Source: Neomicrococcus aestuarii (lineage in GTDB: Bacteria; Actinomycetota; Actinomycetes; Actinomycetales; Micrococcaceae). From it: DNA of 64,000 nt. The translations under genes were made by a program, and so were the position numbers. The notes under the pieces are model-generated. The model was not told where the DNA came from. It saw only the letters and a list, made by a program, of their open reading frames with translations, and did no database searches. The stretch lies in contig NZ_JACHDR010000001.1 of NCBI RefSeq assembly GCF_014201135.1, positions 558,001 through 622,000 of the forward strand, in the 5' to 3' direction. Within the stretch, counting starts at the first letter, position 1, and each line of letters begins with the position of its first letter. Below are positions 10,210-19,197 of the stretch, piece after piece.

Positions 10210-10839
10210 ATGGCTACTTATTCACTTCCAGAACTTCCTTACGACTACGCTGCGCTCGAGCCGAACATCTCGGCACGCATCATGGAGCTCCACCACTCCA
10301 AGCACCACGCAACCTACGTTGCAGGCGCCAACAAGGCTCTTGAGCAGCTTGCAGAAGCTCGCGAGAAGGACGACTTCGCGAACATCGCCAAGCTCTCCAA
10401 GGACCTTGCATTCAACCTCGGTGGCCACACCAACCACTCGATCTTCTGGAACAACCTGTCCCCAGAAGGCGGCGACAAGCCAGAAGGCGAGCTCGCAGCT
10501 GCCATCGATGACGCTTTCGGCTCCTTCGACGCTTTCAAGAGCCACTTCACCCAGGCTGCCCTCGGCATCCAAGGCTCCGGCTGGGCACTCTTGGCCTTCG
10601 AAGGCCTCGGCGGCAACCTTGTCATCGAGCAGCTCTTCGATCAGCAGGGCAACGTTCCTGTAGCAACCACCCCATTGCTCATGTTGGACATGTGGGAGCA
10701 CGCTTTCTACCTCGACTACGTCAACGTCAAGGCTGACTACGTCAAGGCATTCTGGAACATCGTGAACTGGGCAGACGTTTCTGCTCGCTTCGAGGCAGCT
10801 CGCAATGGCGCTTCGCAGCTGATCGTTCCAGGCAAGTAA
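10210..10839 (+). CDS. sodA: Superoxide dismutase, Mn/Fe family (probably Mn)
   Basis: A 209-residue cytosolic superoxide dismutase (no signal peptide). The metal ligands are visible: H28 in [10 protein letters not shown]76 in [10 protein letters not shown], and D160 and H164 in [12 protein letters not shown]. The metal-tuning glutamine lies in the C-terminal half (FDQQGN, residues 143-148) rather than in the N-terminal half, which favours manganese. A good ribosome binding site (AAGGAG) precedes the ATG. The codon set is narrow and highly biased, typical of an abundant protein. It stands alone, with 163 bases upstream and a 213-base spacer before gap. Confidence 0.96.
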   Translation: MATYSLPELPYDYAALEPNISARIMELHHSKHHATYVAGANKALEQLAEAREKDDFANIAKLSKDLAFNLGGHTNHSIFWNNLSPEGGDKPEGELAAAIDDAFGSFDAFKSHFTQAALGIQGSGWALLAFEGLGGNLVIEQLFDQQGNVPVATTPLLMLDMWEHAFYLDYVNVKADYVKAFWNIVNWADVSARFEAARNGASQLIVPGK

Positions 10840-10870
10840 ATTTCCCGCAGTCTTCTTTCTAGAAAACACC

Positions 10871-10889
10871 GCTCACGTTGAATGTGAGC
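10871..10889 (+). terminator. Short hairpin downstream of sodA
   Basis: GCTCAC-N7-GTGAGC lies 32 bases after the sodA stop. The 6-bp stem without a T-tract is weak; it could be a stability hairpin rather than a terminator. Confidence 0.3.
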
Positions 10890-10915
10890 AACCAGACCGA
10901 GCCAAAGGTGGCCAA

Positions 10916-10931
10916 TGTGATTCTGGTCATA
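10916..10931. promoter_or_regulatory. CRP/GlxR-type operator upstream of gap
   Basis: TGTGATTCTGGTCATA matches the CRP/GlxR palindrome TGTGA-N6-TCACA at nine of ten defined positions. It lies 122 bases before the gap GTG and about 20 bases before a TAGGAT -10-like hexamer (10952-10957). GlxR controls gap and other glycolytic genes in corynebacteria, so the site fits its position. Confidence 0.5.
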
Positions 10932-10970
10932 ATGTTTCGGTTAGGTTAGCGTAGGATAAACGTAGGCGTT

Positions 10971-11009
10971 GAGGCCCCGTTGCTGAGTGATGCTCTGCAA
11001 CGGGGCCTC
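10971..11009 (+). terminator. Strong terminator-like hairpin in the gap leader
   Basis: GAGGCCCCGTTGC (10971-10983) pairs perfectly with 10997-11009 across a 13-base loop, and TTCTATT follows. It lies between a -10-like TAGGAT and the gap start, so it could terminate readthrough from sodA or act as an attenuator that yields a short leader RNA. Confidence 0.6.
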
Positions 11010-11052
11010 TTCTATTGAATGCCATCATCAAACTCTTCAAGGAGAGATATTC

Positions 11053-12075
11053 GTGACCACCCGTATCGCTATCAATGGTTTCGGTCGTATTGGCCGTACC
11101 GTGCTCCGCGTCCTCGAACAAAAAGCTCCCGAGCTGGAACTCGTTGCCGTCAATGACCTAACCCACATCGATGACATTGCGATGCTTGTAAAGTACGACA
11201 CCATCTTGGGTGCTTACGGCAAGAGCGTTGAGGTCGACGGCGATACGTTGGTTCTCGACGGCCGTCGCATCAAAGTCACCGCTGAGAAGGATCCGGCAAA
11301 CCTTCCATGGAAGGACCTCGACGTTGAGATCGTGCTTGAATGCACGGGTCACTTCAACACCGGCAGCGCTGCCCAGAAGCACTTGGACGCCGGCGCAAAG
11401 AAGGTCATCCTCTCCGCTCCTGGCAAAGACGTGGACGGCACCTTTGTGATGGGTGTCAACCAAGACAAGTACGACACCGCTTCACACAACATCATTTCCA
11501 ACGCTTCCTGCACCACGAACTGCTTGGCTCCTATGGTGAAGGTCCTCAACGACAACTTTGGAATCGTTGATGGCATCATGACCACCATCCACGCCTACAC
11601 GGGTGACCAGAACCTTCACGACAACGCCCACAGCAAGGATCAGCGCCGTGCCCGTGCTGCGGCACAGAACGTGATCCCTACGTCGACTGGCGCCGCTAAG
11701 GCCATCGGCGAAGTCATTCCTGAGCTCAAGGGCAAACTCGACGGTTTCGCCATGCGCGTCCCCGTCATCACGGGTTCCGCAACGGACCTGACGGTAGAGC
11801 TGACCCGACACGTAGAAGTCGAAGAGATCAACGCTGCGTTCAAGAAGGCAGCTGAAGAGGGACCACTCAAGGGTTACCTCAAGTACAGCGAAGATCCCAT
11901 CGTTTCTTCCGACATCGTTGGCGACCCAGCGTCCACCATCTTCGATGCGCCTTTGACGAAGTCCATCGGTCAGACGGTCAAGATCATCGGCTGGTACGAC
12001 AACGAATGGGGCTACTCAAGCCGTCTCGTGGACCTGACGAAGCTCGTGGCAGAAAAGCTGAGCGCAACCGCCTAA
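11053..12075 (+). CDS. gap: Glyceraldehyde-3-phosphate dehydrogenase, type I
   Basis: A 340-residue NAD-dependent enzyme converting glyceraldehyde-3-phosphate to 1,3-bisphosphoglycerate. Visible are the Rossmann motif GFGRIGR (residues 10-15 and flanks), the acidic residue after the second strand (VNDL, D35) that favours NAD over NADP, the catalytic C153 in SNASCTTNC, and the C-terminal WYDNEWGYS. The GTG at 11053 follows AAGGAGAGATATTC and gives the standard N-terminus MTTRIAINGFG; an upstream ATG at 10987 would run through the leader hairpin and is rejected. It is first in gap-pgk-tpiA-secG. Confidence 0.97.
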   Translation: MTTRIAINGFGRIGRTVLRVLEQKAPELELVAVNDLTHIDDIAMLVKYDTILGAYGKSVEVDGDTLVLDGRRIKVTAEKDPANLPWKDLDVEIVLECTGHFNTGSAAQKHLDAGAKKVILSAPGKDVDGTFVMGVNQDKYDTASHNIISNASCTTNCLAPMVKVLNDNFGIVDGIMTTIHAYTGDQNLHDNAHSKDQRRARAAAQNVIPTSTGAAKAIGEVIPELKGKLDGFAMRVPVITGSATDLTVELTRHVEVEEINAAFKKAAEEGPLKGYLKYSEDPIVSSDIVGDPASTIFDAPLTKSIGQTVKIIGWYDNEWGYSSRLVDLTKLVAEKLSATA

Positions 12076-12083
12076 CCCAAGCG

Positions 12084-12096
12084 GCGTCGTCGTACT
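12084..12096. repeat. Copy of dispersed motif (copy b, reverse orientation)
   Basis: GCGTCGTCGTACT begins nine bases after the gap stop codon, in the gap-pgk spacer; it is the exact reverse complement of AGTACGACGACGC. Confidence 0.6.
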
Positions 12097-12119
12097 AAAA
12101 AATCAACTTCATACCGCGC

Positions 12120-12146
12120 AAATCCCCGGTCATTGGCCGGGGATTT
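12120..12146 (+). terminator. Intercistronic hairpin between gap and pgk
   Basis: AAATCCCCGG (12120-12129) pairs perfectly with CCGGGGATTT (12137-12146) across a 7-base loop, ending 16 bases before the pgk ATG. It may reduce readthrough from the highly expressed gap gene or protect its 3' end. Confidence 0.55.
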
Positions 12147-12162
12147 CGTATAGATTGAAGGT

Positions 12163-13392
12163 ATGACTGCAAAGACGCTTGACACCCTCGTGTCCGAATC
12201 TGTTTCTGGACGCGCTGTACTTGTTCGTTCCGATCTCAACGTTCCACTCGATGGTTCATCGATCACCGATGATGGACGTGTTCGTGCCTCAATCCCCGTG
12301 ATCAAGAAGCTTGCGGGGGCCGGCGCAAAGGTCATTGTCATGGCGCACCTCGGCCGTCCCAAGGGCGAAGCGGATCCTAAATACTCCCTCAAGCCTGCGG
12401 CTGATCGTCTCCGTGAGCTCTCGGGACTCAACGTGGCGCTAGCGGAAGATGTGACCGGGGAGTCCGCAGAGGCTCTCGCCGCGGAGCTCGCCGACGGCGA
12501 CGTCTTGATTCTGGAAAACGTTCGTTTTGATGCGCGCGAAACCAGCAAAGATGCTGCTGAGCGCGAATCACTCGCCGCGGAGTTCAAAGCCTTAACCGGT
12601 GAGAACGGTGCCTATGTAGACGACGCTTTCGGCGCCGTGCACCGCAAGCACGCCTCAGTCTTCGATATCGCAGCCATCCTGCCGTCCTACCAGGGCGACC
12701 TCGTGGCAACCGAAGTCACCGTGCTCAAGAAGCTGACGGAAGACACCGAGCGCCCCTACGTGGTAGTTCTCGGCGGTTCCAAGGTCTCAGACAAGCTCGC
12801 CGTCATCGACAACCTCATCGGCAAGGCAGACAAGCTGCTGGTGGGCGGCGGCATGGCGTTCACGTTCTTGAAGTCCCAGGGCCATGCCGTTGGTTCTTCG
12901 CTGCTTGAAGAAGATCAGCTCGAGACAGTGCAGGGCTACCTTGACCGCGCCGCAGCTGAGGGTACCGAGATCGTTTTGCCCACGGATATTGTGGTGGCCT
13001 CCAAGTTCGGCGCAGACGCAGAGTCCGAAGTGCGCGCCGCAGCCGACCTCGAAGGCGGCGCCTTTGGCAGCACCGGACTGGGACTGGACATTGGACCGGA
13101 CACCACCGCCGCTTTCGCCAAGGAAATTGCTAACGCCAAGACCGTGTTCTGGAACGGCCCCATGGGCGTCTTCGAAATCGAGGCGTTCGCCGGCGGAACC
13201 AAGGGCGTTGCCCAAGCGTTGGCAGATTCTGCAGCTTTCAGCGTTGTGGGTGGCGGTGACTCCGCCGCGGCAGTCCGCGCGCTAGGATTCGATGAGTCGA
13301 ACTTCGGTCACATCTCCACCGGCGGTGGAGCATCGCTTGAATACCTTGAAGGAAAGGAATTGCCTGGCCTGACGGCCCTTGAAGGCAAGTAA
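12163..13392 (+). CDS. pgk: Phosphoglycerate kinase
   Basis: A 409-residue cytosolic kinase making ATP from 1,3-bisphosphoglycerate. Family motifs are present: RSDLNVPL near the N-terminus, the HLGRPKGE substrate-binding segment, [20 protein letters not shown], the NGPMGVFE segment and the C-terminal [13 protein letters not shown] and STGGGASLE nucleotide-binding stretches. The length is normal for the family. It lies 87 bases after gap, with a hairpin in the spacer, and tpiA starts 3 bases after its stop, so pgk and tpiA are translationally linked. Confidence 0.97.
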   Translation: MTAKTLDTLVSESVSGRAVLVRSDLNVPLDGSSITDDGRVRASIPVIKKLAGAGAKVIVMAHLGRPKGEADPKYSLKPAADRLRELSGLNVALAEDVTGESAEALAAELADGDVLILENVRFDARETSKDAAERESLAAEFKALTGENGAYVDDAFGAVHRKHASVFDIAAILPSYQGDLVATEVTVLKKLTEDTERPYVVVLGGSKVSDKLAVIDNLIGKADKLLVGGGMAFTFLKSQGHAVGSSLLEEDQLETVQGYLDRAAAEGTEIVLPTDIVVASKFGADAESEVRAAADLEGGAFGSTGLGLDIGPDTTAAFAKEIANAKTVFWNGPMGVFEIEAFAGGTKGVAQALADSAAFSVVGGGDSAAAVRALGFDESNFGHISTGGGASLEYLEGKELPGLTALEGK

Positions 13393-13395
13393 TCC

Positions 13396-14211
13396 ATGGC
13401 AATTATCCGGAACAACGAATTTCTTCGACGCCCGCTGATCGCTGGCAACTGGAAGATGAACATGGACCATGTCCAAGGCATCACCCTGTTGCAGAAGCTT
13501 GAGTGGACACTTGATGACGCCAAGCACAGCTTTCAGCGCGTCGAAGTTGCGGTCTTCCCGCCCTTCACGGACTTGCGTGGTGTGCAGACCTTGGTGGCTG
13601 GGGACGATCTTGACGTCGTCTACGGCGCCCAAGACCTCTCGCCCTTTGATTCCGGAGCGTACACCGGTGACATCAGCGGCCAGTTCCTCTCCCGCTTGGG
13701 GTGCACCTATGTCCTAGTGGGACACAGCGAACGGCGCACACTTCACGATGAGTCGAACGAAGTAGTGGCCTCCAAGCTGGCAGCCGCGCTGAAGCACTCG
13801 TTGCAGCCCATCTTGTGCATCGGCGAAGGACTCGAGGTGCGCCAGTCTGGCGACCACGTGAACTTCACGCTCCAGCAGCTGCGCGAGTCGCTCGCAGGGT
13901 ACCCTGCAGAGTCTGTTGACAAACTTGTTGTGGCCTACGAGCCCGTCTGGGCTATCGGAACGGGAGAAGTTGCCGGACCGGAGGACGCGCAGGAGATGGC
14001 TGCGGCGATTCGCGGTGAGCTGGTTGCGTTGTACGGCGTTGAGGCAGCCGAGGGAGTGCGTGTCCTGTATGGCGGCTCGGTCAAGGCTGCCAGTGCGGCG
14101 GCGTTGATGAGTGAGAAGGATGTTGACGGTCTTTTGGTAGGCGGTGCCAGCTTGGATGCAGGCGAGTTTGCTAACATTGTCAGGTTCGAGCAACACTTTG
14201 GGAATGCGTAG
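13396..14211 (+). CDS. tpiA: Triosephosphate isomerase
   Basis: A 271-residue TIM-barrel enzyme interconverting dihydroxyacetone phosphate and glyceraldehyde-3-phosphate. The active-site residues are visible: N18 and K20 in AGNWKMN, the electrophilic His in VGHSERR, the catalytic base Glu in [11 protein letters not shown], and the phosphate-binding YGGSVKAA and GLLVGGASL segments. It is slightly longer than usual because of ten N-terminal residues ([12 protein letters not shown]) before the first strand; the start is set by the pgk stop 3 bases upstream. Confidence 0.96.
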   Translation: MAIIRNNEFLRRPLIAGNWKMNMDHVQGITLLQKLEWTLDDAKHSFQRVEVAVFPPFTDLRGVQTLVAGDDLDVVYGAQDLSPFDSGAYTGDISGQFLSRLGCTYVLVGHSERRTLHDESNEVVASKLAAALKHSLQPILCIGEGLEVRQSGDHVNFTLQQLRESLAGYPAESVDKLVVAYEPVWAIGTGEVAGPEDAQEMAAAIRGELVALYGVEAAEGVRVLYGGSVKAASAAALMSEKDVDGLLVGGASLDAGEFANIVRFEQHFGNA

Positions 14212-14377
14212 CGTCTTGACCTTGTTTGCCAGTGAAGAAGTTACTTCTTAGCGGCACAAGGTTGGCGCAGTAAATTCCTACCCAACGGGCGGTTCATCGG
14301 TAAGAGCGCCCGCGTCGCACTGATTCTGCGGCACAATCGCACCACGACGAGGGTCGAGTGCAACGTGAAAGGTAATT

Positions 14378-14629
14378 GTGGACGTACTAACGGTCATCCT
14401 CCAAGTAGTCCTGGGTATCACGAGCATCTTGTTGACGCTCTTGATCCTTTTGCATAAGGGCCGTGGCGGCGGCATGTCTGACATGTTCGGCGGCGGTATG
14501 ACGTCGTCGCTGGGATCCTCAGGCGTGGCAGAGCGCAACCTGAACCGCATCACGGTGACTCTCGGACTGATTTGGGGTGCAGTGATCATCGCCTTGGGCT
14601 TGATCATGCGCTTCAATGTCGAAAGCTAA
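14378..14629 (+). CDS. secG: Preprotein translocase subunit SecG
   Basis: An 83-residue membrane protein, an accessory subunit of the SecYEG channel. Two hydrophobic helices (from residue ~4 to 24 and ~54 to 76) flank the conserved cytoplasmic loop HKGRGGGMSDMFGGG. The start is GTG. It follows tpiA by 166 bases, the usual actinobacterial order. A strong hairpin lies downstream, ending this strand's transcription unit against the converging opcA. Confidence 0.93.
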   Translation: MDVLTVILQVVLGITSILLTLLILLHKGRGGGMSDMFGGGMTSSLGSSGVAERNLNRITVTLGLIWGAVIIALGLIMRFNVES

Positions 14630-14655
14630 CGCTTAAGGCATTCGCTAATACTTAC

Positions 14656-14704
14656 GTGAAGGGCCTGTGACGATCGCTAGATGCGGTGGTCACAGGCCCT
14701 TCAC
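14656..14704. terminator. Perfect 15-bp hairpin terminator between secG and opcA
   Basis: 14656-14670 (GTGAAGGGCCTGTGA) pairs perfectly with 14690-14704 across a 19-base loop, 26 bases after secG. It lies between convergent genes and could serve both strands, though no T-tract is present. Confidence 0.7.
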
Positions 14705-14755
14705 TGCTGCAATGAGCAATTGGAGCAAATCGAGCAATTCCACTGACGTAATTCC

Positions 14756-14773
14756 AGTACGACGACGCCTGCT
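14756..14773. repeat. Copy of dispersed motif (copy c)
   Basis: AGTACGACGACGCCTGCT; all 18 bases recur in reverse complement at 25054-25071 within the TPP-enzyme gene. The surrounding spacer (about 14705-14847) also holds an imperfect inverted repeat (GGTAAGTGAG...CTCGCTTACC) and no gene. Confidence 0.6.
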
Positions 14774-14847
14774 GAGGTAAGTGAGCACGCGCCGTCTTAC
14801 TGGCTAGCGTCGAGTAGGTAACGTCGTACTCGCTTACCCGCTACTTG

Positions 14848-15789
14848 CTAACGCTGGCTGGGGCTAACCTCGCGGAGATTGGTTTTCGGCAAGCCGTCTC
14901 GGAGTACTTCCGAAAGAACCTCATCGGGGTCGAGGCGCCGAAGCTCCTCGGCGAGGCACTCCGCCAAGCTGCGCTGGGGCAAGGAGAGCCGCTGCATATG
15001 ACGACCCGGCTGGTACAGCTCCGCCACGTCCCCGGTAGGGCGCGCGAGCACAATGTCCCCGTCGAGGCCCGTCAATCGCACGCTATGAACGCCAGTACCG
15101 TACGGGGAGGACGCGAGCGTCACAGGGATATCAAGCTTGAGCGTCAGCCAGGCAGCCAGTAGCACGTTGCTTGGGGAATCCACAGCACCGGTCACGGTCG
15201 CGGCAGTGATACGCCCGGCATCCTCTTGATCCAACACCGCAGCCAACTGGGCGCGCCACAACGTGATGCGCGTCCAGGAAAGGTCCGTGTCGCCAGCCGT
15301 GTGGCACTGGCCAATGCGGAAAAGAGCGTCGCGCGGATTCGCTTCGCTTCCAGAATCCGTGATGCGCCGCTGGGCGATCTTCCCCAGTGGGGTGAGATTG
15401 ACGTTCGCGGGTGCCTCGTCCGGCCACCAGACCACAATGGGATCATCGGGCAGCAGGAGACCGGCAACCAAGGACTCGTCGGCAACGGCAAGCTCACCAT
15501 AGGTGTGCAGGATGACCACTTCACTGGCTCCGGCGTCGCCACCCACGCGAATCTGTCCGTCAAGACGCGTGTCAACGTCGGGCGAGCCTTCCACAATGAC
15601 AACCACGCGGCACGGGTGCTCTCGGCTCGCGAAGTTAGCTGCGTTGACGGCTTTTTCAACCGATTCAGGCTTGGTGACAACAATCAGCGTGAGCACACGG
15701 GTCAGCGCTACAACGCCGCCGCGGTCTCGCAGGTTGACGAGCTCCTTGGCGACAGCACCGGTAGTGGTGTTAGGGAGATCCACGATCAT
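14848..15789 (-). CDS. opcA: Glucose-6-phosphate dehydrogenase assembly protein OpcA
   Basis: A 313-residue actinobacterial/cyanobacterial protein that assembles and activates glucose-6-phosphate dehydrogenase. The ATG at 15789 is chosen because it gives the family N-terminus MIVDLPNTTTGAVAKEL and overlaps the zwf stop as ATGA; a GTG at 15801 would add four residues. The central region has the family PDDPIVVWWPDEAP segment. It is the last gene of the tkt-tal-pgi-zwf-opcA cluster; the 6-phosphogluconolactonase gene (pgl) that normally follows is absent. Confidence 0.93.
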   Translation of the reverse strand: MIVDLPNTTTGAVAKELVNLRDRGGVVALTRVLTLIVVTKPESVEKAVNAANFASREHPCRVVVIVEGSPDVDTRLDGQIRVGGDAGASEVVILHTYGELAVADESLVAGLLLPDDPIVVWWPDEAPANVNLTPLGKIAQRRITDSGSEANPRDALFRIGQCHTAGDTDLSWTRITLWRAQLAAVLDQEDAGRITAATVTGAVDSPSNVLLAAWLTLKLDIPVTLASSPYGTGVHSVRLTGLDGDIVLARPTGDVAELYQPGRHMQRLSLPQRSLAECLAEELRRLDPDEVLSEVLRDGLPKTNLREVSPSQR

Positions 15790-17411
15790 GGTCGACGCCA
15801 CGTCCTTCCGTCTTGAGCCAAGAGTTCATCGGCGGAAGCCGGCCCCCAGCTACCTGGTGCGTATGGTTCCGGTTGCTCATCAAGAGATGCCCAGTAATCT
15901 TCGAACGGGTCAAGGATCTTCCAGGAGAGTTCCACTTCTTCGTGGCGGGGGAAGAGCGGAGGCTCGCCCAGCAACACGTCCAGAATCAGGCGTTCGTAGG
16001 CTTCTGGGCTTGATTCCGTGAAGGAGTGGCCGTACCCGAAGTCCATCGTGACATCGCGAACTTCCATTTGGGTTCCGGGCACCTTGGACGCAAAGCGGAT
16101 GGTGGCGCCTTCGTCCGGCTGAATGCGGATCACAATGGCGTTCTGGCCAAAATCGCTGCTGCCCGAATCTTGGAACAAGAGGTTTGGTGCCTTCTTGAGC
16201 ACTACGGCGATTTCAGTCACGCGTCGTCCAAGACGCTTGCCGGCGCGTAAGTAGAACGGAACCCCGTCCCAGCGTCGGGTGTTGATGTCTACGCGAATAG
16301 CCGCGAAGGTCTCCGTCTTAGAATCAGGATTGAAGCCTTCTTCTTCCAAGAAGCCCTTCACTTTGGTTCCGCCTTGCCAGCCACCGGCGTACTGTCCGCG
16401 AGCTGAGTGCTTTGAAAGATCCTCTGGCAGACGTACGGCTGCCAATACCTTTTCCTTCTCAGCCCGCAAGTGGTTTGCGGCGAAAGAAATGGGTTCTTCC
16501 ATGGCGGTCAGCGCCAACAGTTGGAGAAGGTGGTTCTGGATGACGTCGCGAGCCGCGCCCACGCCGTCGTAGTATCCCGCACGTCCTCCGATGCCGATGT
16601 CCTCGGCCATGGTGATTTGGACGTGGTCCACGTGGTGCGAATTCCAGAGTGGCTCGAAAATCTGGTTGGCGAAGCGAAGCGCCAACAGGTTCTGTACGGT
16701 CTCTTTACCGAGGTAGTGGTCGATTCGGAACACGTCATCCGGTGCGAAGACCGACTCAACGATGTCGTTGAGCTGACGGGCGGATTCCAGATTGTTGCCG
16801 AAAGGCTTCTCGATGACCACTCGCCGCCAGCCGTCTTCCTGCGATTCATCCGGGATGAACGCGGTGGGCGCTTCAGCGTTTGGTGCGTCCGAACGGGACG
16901 CGAGCCCGTGCTCGGAGAGCTTTCCGCACACCTTGTCGAAGGAGTTCGGCGGGATGGACAGGTAGTACACGTGGTTTCCGCGCGTTCCCCGCGACTCTTT
17001 GAGCTCGTCGAGCACCTTCGCGAGGTTTTCGAACGCGGCGTCGTCGTCAAATCCGCCGGAGACAAATCGGAAGCCTGCGGACAGCTGACGCCACACGGTT
17101 TCATTGAACGGCGTGCGTGCGCTGCTGACTACCCAGCCGCGTACTTCGGCGACGAAGTCTTCATCAGTCCAATCGCGACGGCCGAAGCCCACCACGGAGA
17201 ATCCCGGGGGTAGTAATCCGCGGTGCGCGAGGTCGTAGACGGCGGGAAGAAGTTTCTTTCGTGCGAGGTCACCGGTCACACCGAAGAATACGAGCGCGCT
17301 GGGTCCCGCAATGCGGTTCAGACGGCGATCGCGTGAATCGCGCAGGGGATTAGCAGCTGGCGAGGTGGTGGAGCTCGTTCCGAGAGGGGAGCGGTTGAAG
17401 CTCGAAGTCAT
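15786..17411 (-). CDS. zwf: Glucose-6-phosphate 1-dehydrogenase
   Basis: A 541-residue enzyme opening the oxidative pentose phosphate pathway with NADP reduction. The coenzyme motif is FFGVTGDLARKKLLPA, the phosphate-binding lysine is in VIEKPFG, and the catalytic motif is RIDHYLGKETVQN. An N-terminal ~35-residue polar extension precedes the Rossmann fold. It lies 94 bases downstream of pgi across a hairpin and is translationally coupled to its assembly factor opcA. Confidence 0.97.
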   Translation of the reverse strand: MTSSFNRSPLGTSSTTSPAANPLRDSRDRRLNRIAGPSALVFFGVTGDLARKKLLPAVYDLAHRGLLPPGFSVVGFGRRDWTDEDFVAEVRGWVVSSARTPFNETVWRQLSAGFRFVSGGFDDDAAFENLAKVLDELKESRGTRGNHVYYLSIPPNSFDKVCGKLSEHGLASRSDAPNAEAPTAFIPDESQEDGWRRVVIEKPFGNNLESARQLNDIVESVFAPDDVFRIDHYLGKETVQNLLALRFANQIFEPLWNSHHVDHVQITMAEDIGIGGRAGYYDGVGAARDVIQNHLLQLLALTAMEEPISFAANHLRAEKEKVLAAVRLPEDLSKHSARGQYAGGWQGGTKVKGFLEEEGFNPDSKTETFAAIRVDINTRRWDGVPFYLRAGKRLGRRVTEIAVVLKKAPNLLFQDSGSSDFGQNAIVIRIQPDEGATIRFASKVPGTQMEVRDVTMDFGYGHSFTESSPEAYERLILDVLLGEPPLFPRHEEVELSWKILDPFEDYWASLDEQPEPYAPGSWGPASADELLAQDGRTWRRP

Positions 17412-17459
17412 CTATTACGGCTTTCACTGTGGGGGAAGCGGGGCTGCCCCAATAGTTGA

Positions 17460-17492
17460 GGCCTGGCGCGAATGGGTAGTTGGCGCCAGGCC
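17460..17492 (-). terminator. Hairpin between pgi and zwf
   Basis: GGCCTGGCGC (17460-17469) pairs perfectly with 17483-17492, 14 bases beyond the pgi stop. There is no clear T-tract; it may act as a partial terminator or a 3'-end stabiliser inside the cluster. Confidence 0.5.
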
Positions 17493-17504
17493 CTTAAGGA
17501 GAGG

Positions 17505-17517
17505 ATTACGACGACGC
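17505..17517. repeat. Variant copy of dispersed motif at the pgi stop codon (copy d)
   Basis: ATTACGACGACGC differs from the 13-mer at one base. On the coding strand it supplies the last residues Ala-Ser-Ser and the TAA stop of pgi. Confidence 0.5.
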
Positions 17518-19143
17518 CTGCGCGGCTTGTGTGGGCTGCACGGCGGCTACGGCGCTCGCAAGCTGGGAGACGGCTGCCGTACGGTCAGTCAAGTGGAGAC
17601 GAAGGACCGGCTGTCCGAGCTCAGTGAGGACGGATGCGTCACCGGTGGCCTGAGCGTTGATGAGCTGACCCAAAGTGAAGGGGAGCCCAGGGATTTCGAG
17701 GTCGGTGTCGCTGCTTGCGGTGATTTGCAAGAACACACCAACTGCTGGCCCGCCCTTGTGGAACTGACCAGTGGAGTGCAAGAAGCGAGGGCCCCAGCCA
17801 AACGTGACGGGGCGGCCCGAAATACCGGCCAGAACGCTCCGCAAGCCGGCGAGTGCCGGCAAGTTGAGTCGATCCGTGTAGGCCTGCACAGCAAGGTAGC
17901 CGCTGACGGACAGTTCCCCGAGGAGAGCACTGATCGCGTCTTCGACGCTAGAAGCTTCGGCGGGGAGTAAGCCGGCAGTTGCACGGACTTCGATGCTGCC
18001 ATCGGTGAAGAGCGGTGCTTCAACCGCCGGGCGAGACTCCAAGAGACCCCGAGTTGCGATCTTCGCGGACTCCACGTCCGGCTGATCGAAGGGGTTGATG
18101 TCCAACAAGTAGCTAGCAATAACGGTGGCGTACTCCCACAACACCATTTGCGCACCAAGATTTCCGGAGACCTCAACGGTGGTTGCCGTGTACTCGGTGG
18201 CGGTGATGGAAGATACAAGCTTGATTTCTAGGAAATCGTCTTGTGGTGTCGTGACCTCAGGATCGCCTGCCTGAACGACGACGGGGAGAAGTCCTGTGCC
18301 TTCCTTGCCGGTGGATTCTGCGATGAGCTGTTCTGCCCAGTCAGCGAACCCCACAATGCCGGAGCCCTGATCCTCGAAGATCAGCTTGTCGCGCAATGGA
18401 CGCGTGCCGCCCAAGGCAGCGCCTAGCTGAAGTGCCAAGTTGTCTTCGGTGTCCGCCGCAAACTGCTTGGAGGCAGCTTCTGCGTCGTTGAGCAACGAGT
18501 CGATATCAACGCCTGCGAGACCGGAGGGAACCAGACCGAATGCGGTCAGCGCCGAGTACCGGCCGCCCACGGTGGGATCGGCGACGAAGACGCGGTAGCC
18601 CGCTTCACGAGCTGAAGACTCGAGCGGGGAGCCCGGGTCGGTGACCACAATGATGCGCTCTGCGGGGTTGATCCCTGCATCTGCATAGTACTTTTCAAAA
18701 ATACGGCGTTGCGAGTCAGTCTCTACCGTCGAACCGGACTTCGAGGAAACCACCAGAGCGGTTCGCTCGACACCGGCCTCAAGCACCGAAGCAACCATGC
18801 CTGGATCAGTCGAATCCAGAACGTGGAGCTCCACGCCCGCCGTCTTAGTAATCACTTCTGGTGCCAACGACGAACCGCCCATGCCAGCAAGCACAATGCG
18901 GTCCACCCCGCGCGAAGCGAGCTCCGCGCGGGTCTGTTCAATCAAGGGGACCAAGGCGCGGGAGGCCTCAAAGAGGTCTACCCATCCCAGACGAATCGAT
19001 GCTTCAGACTCAGCTTCGGCGCCCCAAAGAGTCGCGTCCTTTGCTGCAATCTTGCTGGCGACTTGATCAGCCACCAAGTGTGGAACATTGTTCTCTACAG
19101 CTACTTGTGCGGCGCCGGAAGCTTTGAATCCGAGTGATGCCAT
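17506..19143 (-). CDS. pgi: Glucose-6-phosphate isomerase
   Basis: A 545-residue isomerase linking glucose-6-phosphate and fructose-6-phosphate. It belongs to the divergent actinobacterial form: SIS-type sugar-phosphate segments are seen (VLAGMGGSSLAPEV, VVSSKSGSTVETDSQRR) and the histidine-bearing HSTGQFHKGGP near the C-terminus. The tail is alanine-rich and ends within a copy of the dispersed motif. It lies between tal (118 bases upstream) and zwf, so it sits where upper glycolysis and the pentose phosphate pathway divide. Confidence 0.93.
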   Translation of the reverse strand: MASLGFKASGAAQVAVENNVPHLVADQVASKIAAKDATLWGAEAESEASIRLGWVDLFEASRALVPLIEQTRAELASRGVDRIVLAGMGGSSLAPEVITKTAGVELHVLDSTDPGMVASVLEAGVERTALVVSSKSGSTVETDSQRRIFEKYYADAGINPAERIIVVTDPGSPLESSAREAGYRVFVADPTVGGRYSALTAFGLVPSGLAGVDIDSLLNDAEAASKQFAADTEDNLALQLGAALGGTRPLRDKLIFEDQGSGIVGFADWAEQLIAESTGKEGTGLLPVVVQAGDPEVTTPQDDFLEIKLVSSITATEYTATTVEVSGNLGAQMVLWEYATVIASYLLDINPFDQPDVESAKIATRGLLESRPAVEAPLFTDGSIEVRATAGLLPAEASSVEDAISALLGELSVSGYLAVQAYTDRLNLPALAGLRSVLAGISGRPVTFGWGPRFLHSTGQFHKGGPAVGVFLQITASSDTDLEIPGLPFTLGQLINAQATGDASVLTELGQPVLRLHLTDRTAAVSQLASAVAAVQPTQAAQASS

Positions 19144-19197
19144 GACAGGTCCCTTCGTGTTGACCGACCGACTGATTTCGAACTAATTAGTGATGAT

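Noticed and set aside
10073-10663. 196-codon plus-strand frame across the sodA region
   Set aside because: Ser/Thr/Arg-rich shadow of sodA in another frame; sodA has full family match.
17035-17052. GCGTCGTCGTCAAAT in zwf as a motif copy
   Set aside because: It encodes a run of aspartates in a surface loop and diverges right after the repeat of GTC; not counted.
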